A stretch of DNA of 64,000 nucleotides, taken from contig JAEUKN010000001.1 in the NCBI GenBank assembly GCA_016794305.1, positions 1 to 64,000 of the forward strand, written 5' to 3'. Positions within the stretch are counted from its first letter, which is position 1; every line of letters begins with the position of its first letter. Source of the stretch: Alphaproteobacteria bacterium (GTDB lineage Bacteria; Pseudomonadota; Alphaproteobacteria; Micavibrionales; Micavibrionaceae). The position numbers and the translations under genes are program-made. Shown here one piece after another: positions 35,849 through 45,554 of the stretch. The notes under the pieces were generated by a model that searched no databases, was not told the origin of the DNA, and was given only the letters and a program-made list of their open reading frames with translations.

Positions 35849-36466
35849 TTAACGGCTATAAAACTCGATCACAAGGTTGGGTTCCATTTGAACCGGATAA
35901 GGCACATCCTCTAATTTCGGACGACGCACAAAGGTGATTTTATATCCTTCACCGTCTTCGGAAAGATATTCGGGCACATCGCGTTCGGCCAAATCGCGGG
36001 CGGCAATCACAAAGGCGATTTGACGGGATTTTTCACGTACCTCGACAATGTCGCCTTCTTGAACTTGGAAGGATGGAATATTCACACGTTTTCCGTTGAC
36101 CTTAATGTGGCCGTGGCTCACCAATTGGCGGGATGCAAACACGGTGGGCGCAAATTTGGCGCGGTAACATACGGCATCCAAACGGCTTTCCAACAATCCG
36201 ATCAAATTTTGTGACGCGTCACCGCGCAGGCGGATGGCTTCGAAGTAATAGGCACGGAATTTTTTCTCTCCGATGCTGCCGTAATATCCTTTTAATTTTT
36301 GTTTTGCGCGTAACTGAAGCCCGTAATCCGTAGGTTTTCCACGGTTTGCGCCATGTTGTCCGGGGCCGGTTTGGCGAATATTATAAGGGGATTTGCTGCG
36401 CCCCCACAGGTTACAACCCAAACGACGATCAATTTTGTGTTTTGCATTTAAACGCTTGCCAGCCAT
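35849..36466 (-). CDS. rpsD: Ribosomal protein S4
   Basis: 205-residue primary 16S-binding protein. The N-terminal S4 domain has [32 protein letters not shown]. The S4 RNA-binding motif follows ([32 protein letters not shown] in part), and the protein ends [19 protein letters not shown] precedes the ATG. In many bacteria rpsD is in the alpha operon; here it is monocistronic, as is common in alphaproteobacteria. Confidence 0.97.
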   Translation of the reverse strand: MAGKRLNAKHKIDRRLGCNLWGRSKSPYNIRQTGPGQHGANRGKPTDYGLQLRAKQKLKGYYGSIGEKKFRAYYFEAIRLRGDASQNLIGLLESRLDAVCYRAKFAPTVFASRQLVSHGHIKVNGKRVNIPSFQVQEGDIVEVREKSRQIAFVIAARDLAERDVPEYLSEDGEGYKITFVRRPKLEDVPYPVQMEPNLVIEFYSR

Positions 36467-36665
36467 GGTTTTGCTCCTTTTTTAAAATTATTGTCCCGCG
36501 TCCCCGAAGGATTGATAGGGGCACATCGCCCCATCAACGCTTTTGAAAAAGCTTTGCGAGAATAGGCGCACTATAGCGATTTTCCCAAGCATGTCAAATA
36601 AAATCAAATATAAATGTAACAACTGATTTTACCGGCATATTGCACCATTGTTTTTTGCTTAGTCG

Positions 36666-36687
36666 TGAGATCATGAATAGGGCCTGA
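36666..36687. repeat. Degenerate family A repeat end upstream of ftsZ
   Basis: GAGATCATGAATAGGGCCTGAG resembles the family terminus GAGATCATGAACAGGTTCT with several changes in the last part. It shares the AGGCC/GGCCT variant with 1702-1724. Confidence 0.4.
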
Positions 36688-36794
36688 GAAAAATGATTTT
36701 GAGAAAAAAACTCAGGAGAGAAGCAAAAAAAATTGTGTGGAATGCTTTTTCTTCATTTGCAAAAAAGATCAAAGTCGGTTTAAACTGATCAAGT

Positions 36795-36831
36795 GATTCG
36801 TTTTGCCAAAAGACCAAAAGAAAAATGAATC
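36795..36831 (+). promoter_or_regulatory. Two GANTC sites in the ftsZ upstream region
   Basis: GATTC (36795-36799) and GAATC (36827-36831). In Caulobacter, CcrM methylation of a GANTC in the ftsZ promoter is needed for full ftsZ expression. Two sites within 37 bases can also occur by chance. Confidence 0.35.
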
Positions 36832-36951
36832 GGTGCGCGATGTACATTTTTTCCCCACACTATAAATCTTTGATTTTGATAATGACGATCCGGTCTGCCG
36901 CGGCAAACTAGGATTTAACGATATTTTTTTACCTCGGAAGGAGCCCCTTTC

Positions 36952-39084
36952 ATGATCAATGTTCGTATGAATGCGCCGACAGAGCCATCATCCAAAAACA
37001 AACTCTCACCCAAAATTATCGTGGTGGGGGTTGGCGGTGCTGGGTGCAATGCCGTCAATAACATGATCACCACCAATGTGAAGGGCGTGAATTTCTTGGT
37101 CTGTAACACGGATGCGCAGGCACTTAACGGCAATCTGGCCGAACATAAGGTGCAATTGGGCGCGATTTTGACCGAAGGGTTGGGCGCAGGGGCTAAACCT
37201 GAAATTGGGCGCGCCGCCGCTGAGGAAAGCCTCGAAGATGTCATGCAGTATCTTGAGGATGCCAATATGGCCTTTATCACCGCCGGTATGGGCGGCGGTA
37301 CGGGGACGGGGGCGGCTTCGGTGATTGCCAAGGCATGCCGTGAACGCGGAATTTTAACAGTGGGTGTGGTCACCAAGCCATTCCATTTCGAGGGATCGCG
37401 CCGTATGAAGATGGCCGAAGAAGGCCTGTCCGAACTCCAAAATTATGTCGATACGCTGATCATCATCCCGAACCAAAATCTTTTCCGTGTGGTGAATGAT
37501 AAAACCACATTTTCCGAAGGGTTCAAAATGGCCGATAGCGTTCTGCAATCTGCGGTGCGCGGGGTGACGGATTTGATCGTCATGCCGGGACTGATTAACC
37601 TTGATTTTGCCGATATACGATCAGTGATGCAGGAAATGGGCAAAGCCGTAATGGGCGCGGGTGAGGCCACGGGCGATAATCGCGCCCAGGAAGCGGCGGA
37701 AAAAGCCATTAGCAACCCGTTGCTCGATGATGTGTCGATGAAGGGCGCCAAGGGTGTGATCGTCAACATCACGGGCGGTTATGATATGACATTGTTTGAG
37801 GTGGATGAGGCTTGTAACCGCATTCGCGATGAAGTGGACCCTGATGCCAATATTATCTTTGGATCCACCTTTGACGAAACTATGGAGGGCACAATCCGCG
37901 TGTCGGTTGTGGCCACGGGCATTGAATCGGCAGAGGATGCACAAAAACGTACCAATCATCGTCAATCAGGCGGCGGGTTTCAGGTGGATCGCACCAAACC
38001 GGCCGCGGGTTCCGCCAGTCGCAATAGTTTAAGGCAGTCAGATGCCGCAACCATGAACGCAGCTCAGGGGAGGGCAGCTTCTTCCATGTCCGAACCAACA
38101 CACGCGCCCAGAATGAGCGCGGGGAATGCGCCAAAGGCGGCAGTACCCAACTATCCGGCCGCTGCGCCACAAACCGTTCCGATGAATGCTTACTCCCAAG
38201 ATCGTCAAATGGCGATGGAGGAGCAAACCCAAAGACAGGCAGTGGGGGCCGAGTTTGCTCCCGCTATGAATGGTGCTATAAAAGGGGCGATGAAGGGGAT
38301 GCGCGTGGGCGATTCTTATATTCCGCCGCAACCTGCTGATCCACATATGATTGCAAATGGTGCCGTAAATGGTGCCACTATCGGGGCTGCGCAGGTCGGT
38401 GCTCAACCGATGGGCCAACCGATGGGCCAAGCAATGAGCCAGCCAATGAGCCAAGCTGCGCCGATCAATCAACCCTCAACGCAATTAAACCCACAGGCGC
38501 ATCAAGCCTCCCTCTATGATCATGCTGCAAACCCTTATGCTCAGGTTCAGGTACCTGCGCAAACTGCGGTGCCCCAAACAATGCCTGGATCGGCCCATGG
38601 TGCAAACTATGGGTATGACACGGGATATAATGGCGCACCCCCATCGGAACCCGGAATTGTCGGATCATTATTTCATCGCATCACCAATGGTTTCCGCCGC
38701 AATGACTCTCCTGCACGTGCCGCCCGTCAGGTGCCGCAGCCAATGTCATTTGGCGATGCTTCCGCGCCTATACATTCTACCGCGGCTCAATCAGCAGCCG
38801 GGGCATCAGGCTTGCAGGTTCCTGCCGGGTCCGAACGCGCCTCACGCACGGCGGTAACATCTCAAGGAGTAACGGGCCAGGGAGTAACGGGTCAAACCAT
38901 GACGGGATTGCGAGTTCCTCCCAGAGGACAAAACCCTGAGACATCGGCATCCATGCCCAATGGCGCAATCGCCGGCTCTGCTGCTCTGCCTGCTCAAGGA
39001 CGGCTCAATATTGATGCGCCTACGGGGGCAACGCAAGATGATGAGCTGGAAATTCCAGCCTTCCTGCGGCGCCAGACCAGCTGA
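36952..39084 (+). CDS. ftsZ: Cell division protein FtsZ with very long C-terminal linker
   Basis: 710 residues; the tubulin-like GTPase that forms the Z-ring. Core residues ~15-325: [22 protein letters not shown], the GTP signature [11 protein letters not shown], and T7-loop [11 protein letters not shown]. Beyond it a ~370-residue Ala/Gln/Pro/Met-rich linker includes local repeats ([18 protein letters not shown]). The protein ends with the conserved [13 protein letters not shown] tail that binds FtsA. Caulobacter FtsZ is about 508 residues, so the linker is exceptional. GAAGGAG eight bases ahead of the ATG. It is not adjacent to ftsA, which lies 12 kb away on the other strand. Confidence 0.97.
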   Translation: MINVRMNAPTEPSSKNKLSPKIIVVGVGGAGCNAVNNMITTNVKGVNFLVCNTDAQALNGNLAEHKVQLGAILTEGLGAGAKPEIGRAAAEESLEDVMQYLEDANMAFITAGMGGGTGTGAASVIAKACRERGILTVGVVTKPFHFEGSRRMKMAEEGLSELQNYVDTLIIIPNQNLFRVVNDKTTFSEGFKMADSVLQSAVRGVTDLIVMPGLINLDFADIRSVMQEMGKAVMGAGEATGDNRAQEAAEKAISNPLLDDVSMKGAKGVIVNITGGYDMTLFEVDEACNRIRDEVDPDANIIFGSTFDETMEGTIRVSVVATGIESAEDAQKRTNHRQSGGGFQVDRTKPAAGSASRNSLRQSDAATMNAAQGRAASSMSEPTHAPRMSAGNAPKAAVPNYPAAAPQTVPMNAYSQDRQMAMEEQTQRQAVGAEFAPAMNGAIKGAMKGMRVGDSYIPPQPADPHMIANGAVNGATIGAAQVGAQPMGQPMGQAMSQPMSQAAPINQPSTQLNPQAHQASLYDHAANPYAQVQVPAQTAVPQTMPGSAHGANYGYDTGYNGAPPSEPGIVGSLFHRITNGFRRNDSPARAARQVPQPMSFGDASAPIHSTAAQSAAGASGLQVPAGSERASRTAVTSQGVTGQGVTGQTMTGLRVPPRGQNPETSASMPNGAIAGSAALPAQGRLNIDAPTGATQDDELEIPAFLRRQTS

Positions 39085-39131
39085 CCCTCCCCGACGCACT
39101 CTCAATTGCAACATTGTGTGAAGTGCTCTCG

Positions 39132-39150
39132 CGCTTACAGCAAGCGTTTT
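39132..39150 (+). terminator. Weak hairpin with T run after ftsZ
   Basis: CGCTT, five-base loop, AAGCG followed by TTTT. A short stem, 48 bases after the ftsZ stop; a possible terminator separating ftsZ from thrS. Confidence 0.4.
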
Positions 39151-39270
39151 GCAGTGTCGCTCTTGACGCGCATTGAGAACATATGATAAATTTTTTAAGC
39201 CTTCCAGCCCTTATGATGTTTGCTGGCTTTGAAAAAAGGTAATAGTTGTAAAAACGGTGTATCTATAAAA

Positions 39271-41268
39271 ATGCTTCAATGTGAACAAAAATCCCCCGAT
39301 CAAATCTCAGGCGAGATTATAATCTCCTTCCCCGATGGTGCGCAGCGTCAATTTAATCGCGGGGTCACCGGGTTTGATATTGCGCAAACGATTTCCCCTT
39401 CATTGGCCAAACGTGCGATTGCGGTGAAATTAAACGGCCATTTATGCGATGTCATGGCTCCGATTTGGTGTGATGGTACAATTGAAATTGTGGACCGTGA
39501 CCATCAGGATGCATTGGGCATTATCCGTCACGATACGGCGCATATTATGGCCGAAGCGGTGCAGATGCTCTATCCTCAGACACAGGTGACAATCGGCCCC
39601 GCGATTGAAAACGGATTTTATTATGATTTTTATCGTGAAACGCCGTTTTCCACAGATGATTTAAAGCAAATCGAAGATAAAATGCGTGAAATTATGGCGC
39701 GCGATGAGAAATTTGTGCGTGAGGAATGGGAACGCGCGGACGCCGTCCAATTCTTTCGCGATAAAGGTGAATTATTTAAGGTCGAGTTGATTGAATCCAT
39801 TCCCGGCGATGAAAAAATTTCGATTTATCGTCAGGGAAATTGGCTTGATCTGTGCCGCGGCCCGCATGTGCCGAGCACGGGCAAAGTCGGTACGGCCTTT
39901 AAACTCATGAACGTGGCCGGGGCCTATTGGCGCGGGGACAGCAATCGCCCTATGTTACAACGTATTTACGGCACGGCCTGGCGCACGCAAAAGGACCTCG
40001 ACTCTTACCTTCATATGTTGGAGGAAGCCGAGCGGCGCGACCACCGCAAATTGGGCAAGGAAATGGGGTTGTTTCATCTTCAGGATGAGGCGCAGGGCTC
40101 AGTTTTCTGGCACCCAAAAGGCTGGGCGATTTGGATTGCGCTTGAAACCTATCTGCGCAAGCGTTTGCGGGATGCGGGATATCAAGAGGTGAAAACGCCG
40201 CAATTGATGGATTCCAGATTTTGGGAGGCATCCGGCCACTGGGGCAAATACCGCGAAAACATGTTTGTGGTGCCTGATGTCGTGCCCAATACCGATGAGG
40301 TCGGAAAAATTTTTAAGGAAGACCCGAAGAAATTTTTGGCACTCAAGCCCATGAACTGCCCGGCGCATGTGCAAATTTTTAAACAGGGCATTAAATCCTA
40401 TCGCGATTTGCCGCTGCGTTTGGCGGAATTCGGATGTTGCCACCGTAACGAAGCCCATGGCGCGCTGCATGGATTATTGCGCGTGCGGCAATTTACGCAA
40501 GATGATGCGCATATTTTTTGCCGCGAAGATCAGATTATGGACGAATGCGTCAAATTCTGTGAATTGACCAAATCGATTTACAGCGATCTGGGATTTGAAA
40601 ATTATGTGATTAAATTGGAAACCCGCCCCGAAAAACGCATTGGGTCCGATGAATTATGGGACAAGGCCGAAGCGGGGTTAGAGCAAGCCCTACAAAAACT
40701 CGGGATGAACTATACGATTTCACCGGGTGACGGGGCGTTCTACGGGCCTAAGCTTGCCTTTATCATTCGCGATGCGATTGGTCGTGAATGGGGATGCGGT
40801 ACGATTCAGCTTGATTTCAATTTGCCCGAACGGCTCGATGCGCTTTATACGGCCGAAGACGGATCACGCCAGCGTCCTGTGATGCTGCACCGTGCGGTGC
40901 TCGGGTCCATCGAACGCTGGATTGGCATTATGATCGAACATTATGCCGGGAAATTGCCGCTCTGGCTCGCGCCGGTGCAGGTGGTGGTGGCAACCATTAC
41001 CGATGCGGCCAATGAGTATGCGCAGAGCATTGTGCAGGATTTAAAATCGCGCGGCATTCGGGCGGAATTGGATTTGAGGAATGAAAAAATCGGCTATAAA
41101 ATCCGTGAGCATTCCGTGGCCAAAACCCCGATTTTGGCCATTATCGGCCAAAAAGAAGCGGAGAATGATCAGATTGTCTTGCGCTATCTCTCACAGGAAG
41201 ATCAACTGACACTCTCGCGGGCGGACGCTCTGGCGCGGATCAGTGCGGATACCAAAATGCCGGAGTAG
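39271..41268 (+). CDS. thrS: Threonyl-tRNA synthetase
   Basis: 665 residues in full domain order: TGS (~8-75), editing SAD domain with HDTAHIMAEA, class II core with the zinc ligand in PMNCPAH, motif 2 around RLAEFGCCHRNEAHGALHGL, and motif 3 region PVMLHRAVLGSIERWIG; then an anticodon-binding domain. ATG at 39271 is preferred; the TTG at 39220 adds residues not seen in the family. The last codons CCG-GAG-TAG lie inside a 28-base exact match to the arm of repeat A copy 2, so the C-terminal Pro-Glu and stop appear repeat-derived. Confidence 0.97.
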   Translation: MLQCEQKSPDQISGEIIISFPDGAQRQFNRGVTGFDIAQTISPSLAKRAIAVKLNGHLCDVMAPIWCDGTIEIVDRDHQDALGIIRHDTAHIMAEAVQMLYPQTQVTIGPAIENGFYYDFYRETPFSTDDLKQIEDKMREIMARDEKFVREEWERADAVQFFRDKGELFKVELIESIPGDEKISIYRQGNWLDLCRGPHVPSTGKVGTAFKLMNVAGAYWRGDSNRPMLQRIYGTAWRTQKDLDSYLHMLEEAERRDHRKLGKEMGLFHLQDEAQGSVFWHPKGWAIWIALETYLRKRLRDAGYQEVKTPQLMDSRFWEASGHWGKYRENMFVVPDVVPNTDEVGKIFKEDPKKFLALKPMNCPAHVQIFKQGIKSYRDLPLRLAEFGCCHRNEAHGALHGLLRVRQFTQDDAHIFCREDQIMDECVKFCELTKSIYSDLGFENYVIKLETRPEKRIGSDELWDKAEAGLEQALQKLGMNYTISPGDGAFYGPKLAFIIRDAIGREWGCGTIQLDFNLPERLDALYTAEDGSRQRPVMLHRAVLGSIERWIGIMIEHYAGKLPLWLAPVQVVVATITDAANEYAQSIVQDLKSRGIRAELDLRNEKIGYKIREHSVAKTPILAIIGQKEAENDQIVLRYLSQEDQLTLSRADALARISADTKMPE

Positions 41269-41287
41269 GGATCATGAACAGGTTCTA
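41259..41287. repeat. Solo family A repeat end over the thrS stop codon
   Basis: Bases 41259-41286 match exactly the right arm of family A copy 2 (reverse complement of about 20926-20953), ending GATCATGAACAGGTTCT. The thrS stop TAG (41266-41268) and the two preceding codons are within the match. Confidence 0.8.
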
Positions 41288-41482
41288 TAGAAGATCCCTC
41301 CCGCATCCTCCCATATCCCTCTTTTATCCCTAAATTATCCACCGACCTATCCCCAGTTTTTATGATTTTGGCGCGGTTATTTTACTGCGCGGGATCAGTT
41401 ATTTTTGCTAATATAAGGCAGAATAAAAAGTCAACCTAAACCCCAAAAAAAGCCTTATCATTTTTTTCTGAAACGATGTGCA

Positions 41483-43114
41483 ATGTCCAATATTTCTGAA
41501 CTCAAAAAATCCGGTTATGATGATGAATCCTCGCTGATGGCCCTGATGCAGATGAACGATGCGCAAGACGGTGTTGAGCCGTTTGCGCCGCATCCCAGTG
41601 AGGGGTTTGATAGCGGGGTTCTTGCTTCCCAAGCCTCCCAAATCTCCCAGTCCCCCCTATCCTCTCAGGCCCCTCATATGCGCGAATTACCGCATAATTT
41701 GGAAGCCGAGCAAGGGATTCTCGGTTGTCTTATGGTTGATAATCGCCATTTTGAACGGATCGGCGATTTTCTGAAGCCTGAGCATTTTTTTGCTCCCCAA
41801 CATCAACGAATTTATAAGGCCATTCAAACTTTGGTGGATCGCGGCCAAACGGCTTCGCCCGTTACGCTCAAAAATTATTTTGAACAGGATTCTGAGTTGG
41901 ATCAGGTGGGCGGAGTGGCTTATTTGGCCAATCTCGCGGCCAATACGCTCGCGATTATCAATGTGGTGGATTATGCGCGCGCCCTTCAGGATTTATATTT
42001 GCGGCGTGAATTGATTGCGTTTGGCGAAGATGTGGTCAATGAGTCTTATGATCATGATCTCCAGTCCACGGCCCAAGATAAACTCGAAGCAGCCGAAGCA
42101 CAGTTATTTAAGCTGGCCGAAACCGGTGACGGACAAAACGAATTTGTTACGCTTCGTGACTCGATTAAGGTTGCCATTGAACTCGCTGAAACCGCGTATA
42201 ATAACAAAGGCGGGGTTACAGGTGTCACAACGGGATTGCGTGATGTGGATGAAAAACTGGGCGGGCTGCATAATTCCGACCTGTTGATTTTGGCGGGGCG
42301 GCCGTCAATGGGGAAAACGGCTTTGGCCACCAATATGGCGTTTAATGCGGCCAAGGCCTATGCCGCTTCGGGCGGAAGCGAGGGAGCCGTTGTCGCGTTT
42401 TTCTCGCTTGAGATGTCGCATGACCAGCTCACCACCCGGATTTTGGCCGAACAATCAGGAATTTCGGGAGACTCACTGCGGAAAGGCAATATGACCGAAG
42501 GCCAATTTCGTGATTTTGCCATGGCCGCGCATCGCTTGACCCAAATTCCGCTTTATATTGATGACACGCCGGCACTGAGCATCAGCGCGGTGCGTACGCG
42601 GGCCCGCAGGCTCAAACGCAAGCATGGCCTGGGGTTGATCGTGATTGATTACCTGCAATTGCTGCGCGGGGTGGCGGGTTCAAAACAATCGGAATCCAAT
42701 CGCGTGTTGGAGATTTCAGAGATTACGCGCGGGCTCAAAGCCCTTGCGAAAGAGCTCAGCGTGCCGGTTCTCGCACTCTCACAGCTTTCAAGGGCGGTGG
42801 AACAACGTGAGGATAAACGCCCGATGCTCTCTGACTTACGCGAATCCGGGTCGATTGAACAAGACGCCGATGTGGTGATGTTTGTGTATCGTGAGGAATA
42901 TTATCTTTCCCGCGAAGTCCCGTCCCAGCGTGATTCGGAAACATCCGAAAAATTCAATGAACGTTATGCGTCGTGGGCGCAGCGTTTGCAGGACAGCGCG
43001 AATATCGCCGAAAATATCATCGCCAAGCAACGCCATGGTCCGATCGGTATTGTGAAATTATTTTTTGATCCGAATTTAACGCGCTTTGCGGACCTTGATA
43101 TGCGCCACCAGTAA
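41483..43114 (+). CDS. dnaB: Replicative DNA helicase DnaB
   Basis: 543-residue hexameric helicase. It has an N-terminal domain (MRELPHNLEAEQGILGCLM from ~65), a linker, then the RecA-like core with Walker A AGRPSMGKTALA, Walker B region LIVIDYLQLL, and DLRESGSIEQDADVVMFVYR. No intein or insertion interrupts the core. Residues 1-60 form a Ser/Gln-rich extension longer than usual. alr follows after 18 bases, an arrangement common in alphaproteobacteria. Confidence 0.97.
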   Translation: MSNISELKKSGYDDESSLMALMQMNDAQDGVEPFAPHPSEGFDSGVLASQASQISQSPLSSQAPHMRELPHNLEAEQGILGCLMVDNRHFERIGDFLKPEHFFAPQHQRIYKAIQTLVDRGQTASPVTLKNYFEQDSELDQVGGVAYLANLAANTLAIINVVDYARALQDLYLRRELIAFGEDVVNESYDHDLQSTAQDKLEAAEAQLFKLAETGDGQNEFVTLRDSIKVAIELAETAYNNKGGVTGVTTGLRDVDEKLGGLHNSDLLILAGRPSMGKTALATNMAFNAAKAYAASGGSEGAVVAFFSLEMSHDQLTTRILAEQSGISGDSLRKGNMTEGQFRDFAMAAHRLTQIPLYIDDTPALSISAVRTRARRLKRKHGLGLIVIDYLQLLRGVAGSKQSESNRVLEISEITRGLKALAKELSVPVLALSQLSRAVEQREDKRPMLSDLRESGSIEQDADVVMFVYREEYYLSREVPSQRDSETSEKFNERYASWAQRLQDSANIAENIIAKQRHGPIGIVKLFFDPNLTRFADLDMRHQ

Positions 43115-43132
43115 TTTTGAATTTATGTGATC

Positions 43133-44302
43133 ATGACTCGCTCTAATGCATTTGCTGTGACTCCTAAAAATTTATCCGCAGTGGGGCATACCTGTGCGCT
43201 CGAAATTAACGCCTCCGCCCTCATTGATAACTACCAATTGCTGCGCAGCAAAGTGGGAAAGAATTGCGAGGTCGCGGCAGTGGTAAAGGCCAACGCCTAT
43301 GGCTTGGGGCTTGAGTTCGTGGCACCGATTTTGGAATCGGCAGGGTGCGAATTTTTCTATGTTGCCAATTTGAATGAGGGCATCAAACTGCGCAGCATCA
43401 GTGATAAAAAAATTGCGGTGATGGCCGGATGTTGGCGCGGCGAGGAAGATGAATTTATCCGCCATCACCTCATCCCCGTTTTGATTTCAGTGGAGCAAGT
43501 GGAGAATTGGCCAACCCAACACCCTTGCATATGGCATATTGATACGGGCATGAATAGGTTAGGGATTGAAACGGATCAAATTGCCAAACTCATTCATTTG
43601 CCGCATTTCTGTGCGGGTAAGGCTGCGAATCTCCCGCTCTATATGATGACTCATTTCACCTCATCGGAAGTGTTGGATGAGAGTAGTGCGGCGCAGGTCG
43701 CGAAGTTCGACCAATCGTTGAAAAATGCCGGAATTGGACGCGATCGCGGGGTGACCATTCCCCAAAGCCTATGCAATTCCTCTGCGATTTTTAGGGATGA
43801 GGAATGGCATCGGCAACAGGTCCGCGCAGGAATGGCGCTTTACGGCCTCAATCCCACGCCTTATTTGCCGCAAAACCCGATGCGGGATGTTGTGCGGTTA
43901 AGCGCGCGAATTTTGCAAGTGAGGCATGCAAAAAAGGGGGAAACAGTGGGGTATAATCAGACCTACACAATTCCTCAGGATACGATTTTGGCGGTGATCG
44001 GCTATGGTTATGCCGATGGGTTTCACCGCGCAGGCAGTAATAAATCGAATGTCTATTGGCATGGTGTGCCTTGCCCCGTGCGGGGCTTGGTGTCTATGGA
44101 CCTCAGCATCGTGGATATTGGACATTTGCATGCGCAACATTCCTCAATACATTCCTTAATCCCCCTACCCAAGGCGGGGGATGAGATGGATATACTTCCC
44201 GATTCGGCAGCGATTGAGCAGCTGGCCAGAGACTGGAACACAAATGTCTATGAAATTCTGACATCCATCTCTCCCCGCGCACGGCGAGCGGTGATGGAAT
44301 AA
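43133..44302 (+). CDS. alr: Alanine racemase
   Basis: 389-residue PLP enzyme making D-alanine for peptidoglycan. The PLP lysine lies in AVVKANAYGLG (residue ~52). HIDTGMNRLGI, the Met-Thr-His strand MMTHF and the second catalytic Tyr region VGYNQTYT with GYGYADGFHR are present. Probably co-transcribed with dnaB. Start taken at the ATG in GTGATCATG (GTG at 43127 is also possible). No signal peptide, so cytoplasmic. Confidence 0.94.
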   Translation: MTRSNAFAVTPKNLSAVGHTCALEINASALIDNYQLLRSKVGKNCEVAAVVKANAYGLGLEFVAPILESAGCEFFYVANLNEGIKLRSISDKKIAVMAGCWRGEEDEFIRHHLIPVLISVEQVENWPTQHPCIWHIDTGMNRLGIETDQIAKLIHLPHFCAGKAANLPLYMMTHFTSSEVLDESSAAQVAKFDQSLKNAGIGRDRGVTIPQSLCNSSAIFRDEEWHRQQVRAGMALYGLNPTPYLPQNPMRDVVRLSARILQVRHAKKGETVGYNQTYTIPQDTILAVIGYGYADGFHRAGSNKSNVYWHGVPCPVRGLVSMDLSIVDIGHLHAQHSSIHSLIPLPKAGDEMDILPDSAAIEQLARDWNTNVYEILTSISPRARRAVME

Positions 44303-44365
44303 TTCATCCGATTGCGGCGCGTGGTCGGAGCATCATAAAAACGTCGGTTATTGAGGTGATAAAAG

Positions 44366-44878
44366 TTAAACTTTAATCTCAAAAATCGCATCAATTTCCA
44401 CGGCGACGCCGAAGGGGAGGTTAGAGGCCCCGACCGCGAATCGCGCATGTTTGCCCAAATCCCCCAGCACCGCCACTAGGAGGTCAGACGCGCCGTTGAT
44501 CACCGCCGGGTGTTGGTCAAAGGACGGTGTGGCATTGACAAATCCGCCGAGTTTCACGCATTTGACCAATCGCGCCCAATCGCCGCCCAGCGCATGATGA
44601 AGTTGCGCCAATATGTTGAGCGCGCAGGCTTCCGCGGCCTTTTTTCCTTGCTCAATATCCAAATTTTCGCCCAAACGGCCCATATGCATTTTCTCCCCGT
44701 TCAGAAACGGGATTTGCCCGGCAATAAAGACTTGGGAGCCGCTGAGAACATAGGGGACATAATTCGCCGCGGCGGGGGCTACCTTGGGCAGGGCCAAACC
44801 TAATTTTGCCAGATTTTCTTCGATAAAATTGGCGGGGGAAGGGGAGGGGGCGGAAGTGGAGGCGGGTGCATGTGACAT
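44366..44878 (-). CDS. RidA/YjgF-family protein
   Basis: 170 residues, the longer RidA-like subgroup seen in many proteobacteria. The trimer-forming fold is recognisable from LSGSQVFIAGQIPF, NILAQLHHALGGDW, CVKLGGFVNATPSF, HPAVINGASDLL and PFGVAVEIDAIFEI. RidA itself deaminates reactive enamines; the Arg typical of active RidA (as in ARFAVG here) is present in a modified context, so activity is uncertain. AGGAATAATAAT before the ATG at 44878 decides the start. Convergent with alr. Confidence 0.85.
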   Translation of the reverse strand: MSHAPASTSAPSPSPANFIEENLAKLGLALPKVAPAAANYVPYVLSGSQVFIAGQIPFLNGEKMHMGRLGENLDIEQGKKAAEACALNILAQLHHALGGDWARLVKCVKLGGFVNATPSFDQHPAVINGASDLLVAVLGDLGKHARFAVGASNLPFGVAVEIDAIFEIKV

Positions 44879-45019
44879 ATTATTATTCCTGAACAAAAGA
44901 TGGCAAAGTTTTTATGGGCAAGCAGTTCATAGTGATTGATGATGACTAGAAATGATGATTAAGGCTTGATTATTTGTAGAATTTAGGCCATCACTAAAGC
45001 AATCACAAGTCTTAAAATC

Positions 45020-45042
45020 ATGGACTCAAAATTATGGACTCA
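45020..45042 (+). repeat. Direct repeat ATGGACTCA with two GANTC sites
   Basis: ATGGACTCA at 45020-45028 and 45034-45042, each containing GACTC. It lies 50-70 bases before the NDUFA12 gene, followed by another short direct repeat (TTAGGGACT, at about 45066 and 45077). Possible regulatory site; chance duplication is not excluded. Confidence 0.3.
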
Positions 45043-45092
45043 TGAAATTAGGGGCGCAAGTAAAATTAGGGACTTATTAGGGACTGAAGCGT

Positions 45093-45521
45093 ATGAAAAA
45101 ATCCGGATTTAAGTTTTTCGATAGTGTTTTTAAAATTTTGGGGGCGATTTCCCCGATTCATATCTGGTTTGTAACGATGGTCACCGGCGCGCGTAAGGTC
45201 GGGTGCGATTCGATCGGCAATTGTTATTACGAAGCCAAGGCAAGAGCAGGATATTTCCATCCGCGCAGATGGGTGATTTATGCGGGCGAAGCTGAGCCAA
45301 GTTCGGTCCCGCCCGAATGGCACGGTTGGTTGCATTACCAAAGCGATTATGTGCCCGATGGGGGGGCGCCGTCCTATCGCCGCAGCTGGCAAAAGCCGCC
45401 GATTGCCAATATGACGGGGACTGAGGCAGCCTATCACCCCCCCGGGCATTTATTGGCCAAGGGGGTGCGTGATGCCGCCACGGGGGATTATGAGGCGTGG
45501 GTTCCGAGCAAAAAATCGTAA
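45093..45521 (+). CDS. NADH:ubiquinone oxidoreductase subunit NDUFA12 family
   Basis: 142 residues homologous to the mitochondrial complex I accessory subunit NDUFA12 (B17.2), one of few supernumerary subunits also found in alphaproteobacteria. Signature WVIYAGEAEPSSVPPEWHGWLHY and YRRSWQKPPIANMTGTEAAYHPPGHLL. Peripheral protein on the cytoplasmic arm. First gene of a run NDUFA12-mlaD-DUF2155, a synteny widespread in alphaproteobacteria; other complex I genes are not in the window. Confidence 0.93.
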   Translation: MKKSGFKFFDSVFKILGAISPIHIWFVTMVTGARKVGCDSIGNCYYEAKARAGYFHPRRWVIYAGEAEPSSVPPEWHGWLHYQSDYVPDGGAPSYRRSWQKPPIANMTGTEAAYHPPGHLLAKGVRDAATGDYEAWVPSKKS

Positions 45522-45554
45522 TCTTTTGATTGAAAGAGTTTGAAAGAGGGTGGC

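Larger units (their letters stand above)
36467..36951. other. 485-base divergent region between rpsD and ftsZ
   Basis: No gene seen. Contains a degenerate family A end (36666-36687) and two GANTC sites (36795-36799 and 36827-36831) about 120-155 bases before the ftsZ start. The 60 bases before ftsZ are typical leader sequence with GAAGGAG at the end. Confidence 0.5.

Noticed and set aside
45020-45042. GANTC pair as proof of cell-cycle control of the NDUFA12 operon
   Set aside because: Pairs of GANTC at this spacing should occur several times by chance in 64 kb; kept only as a low-confidence direct repeat.
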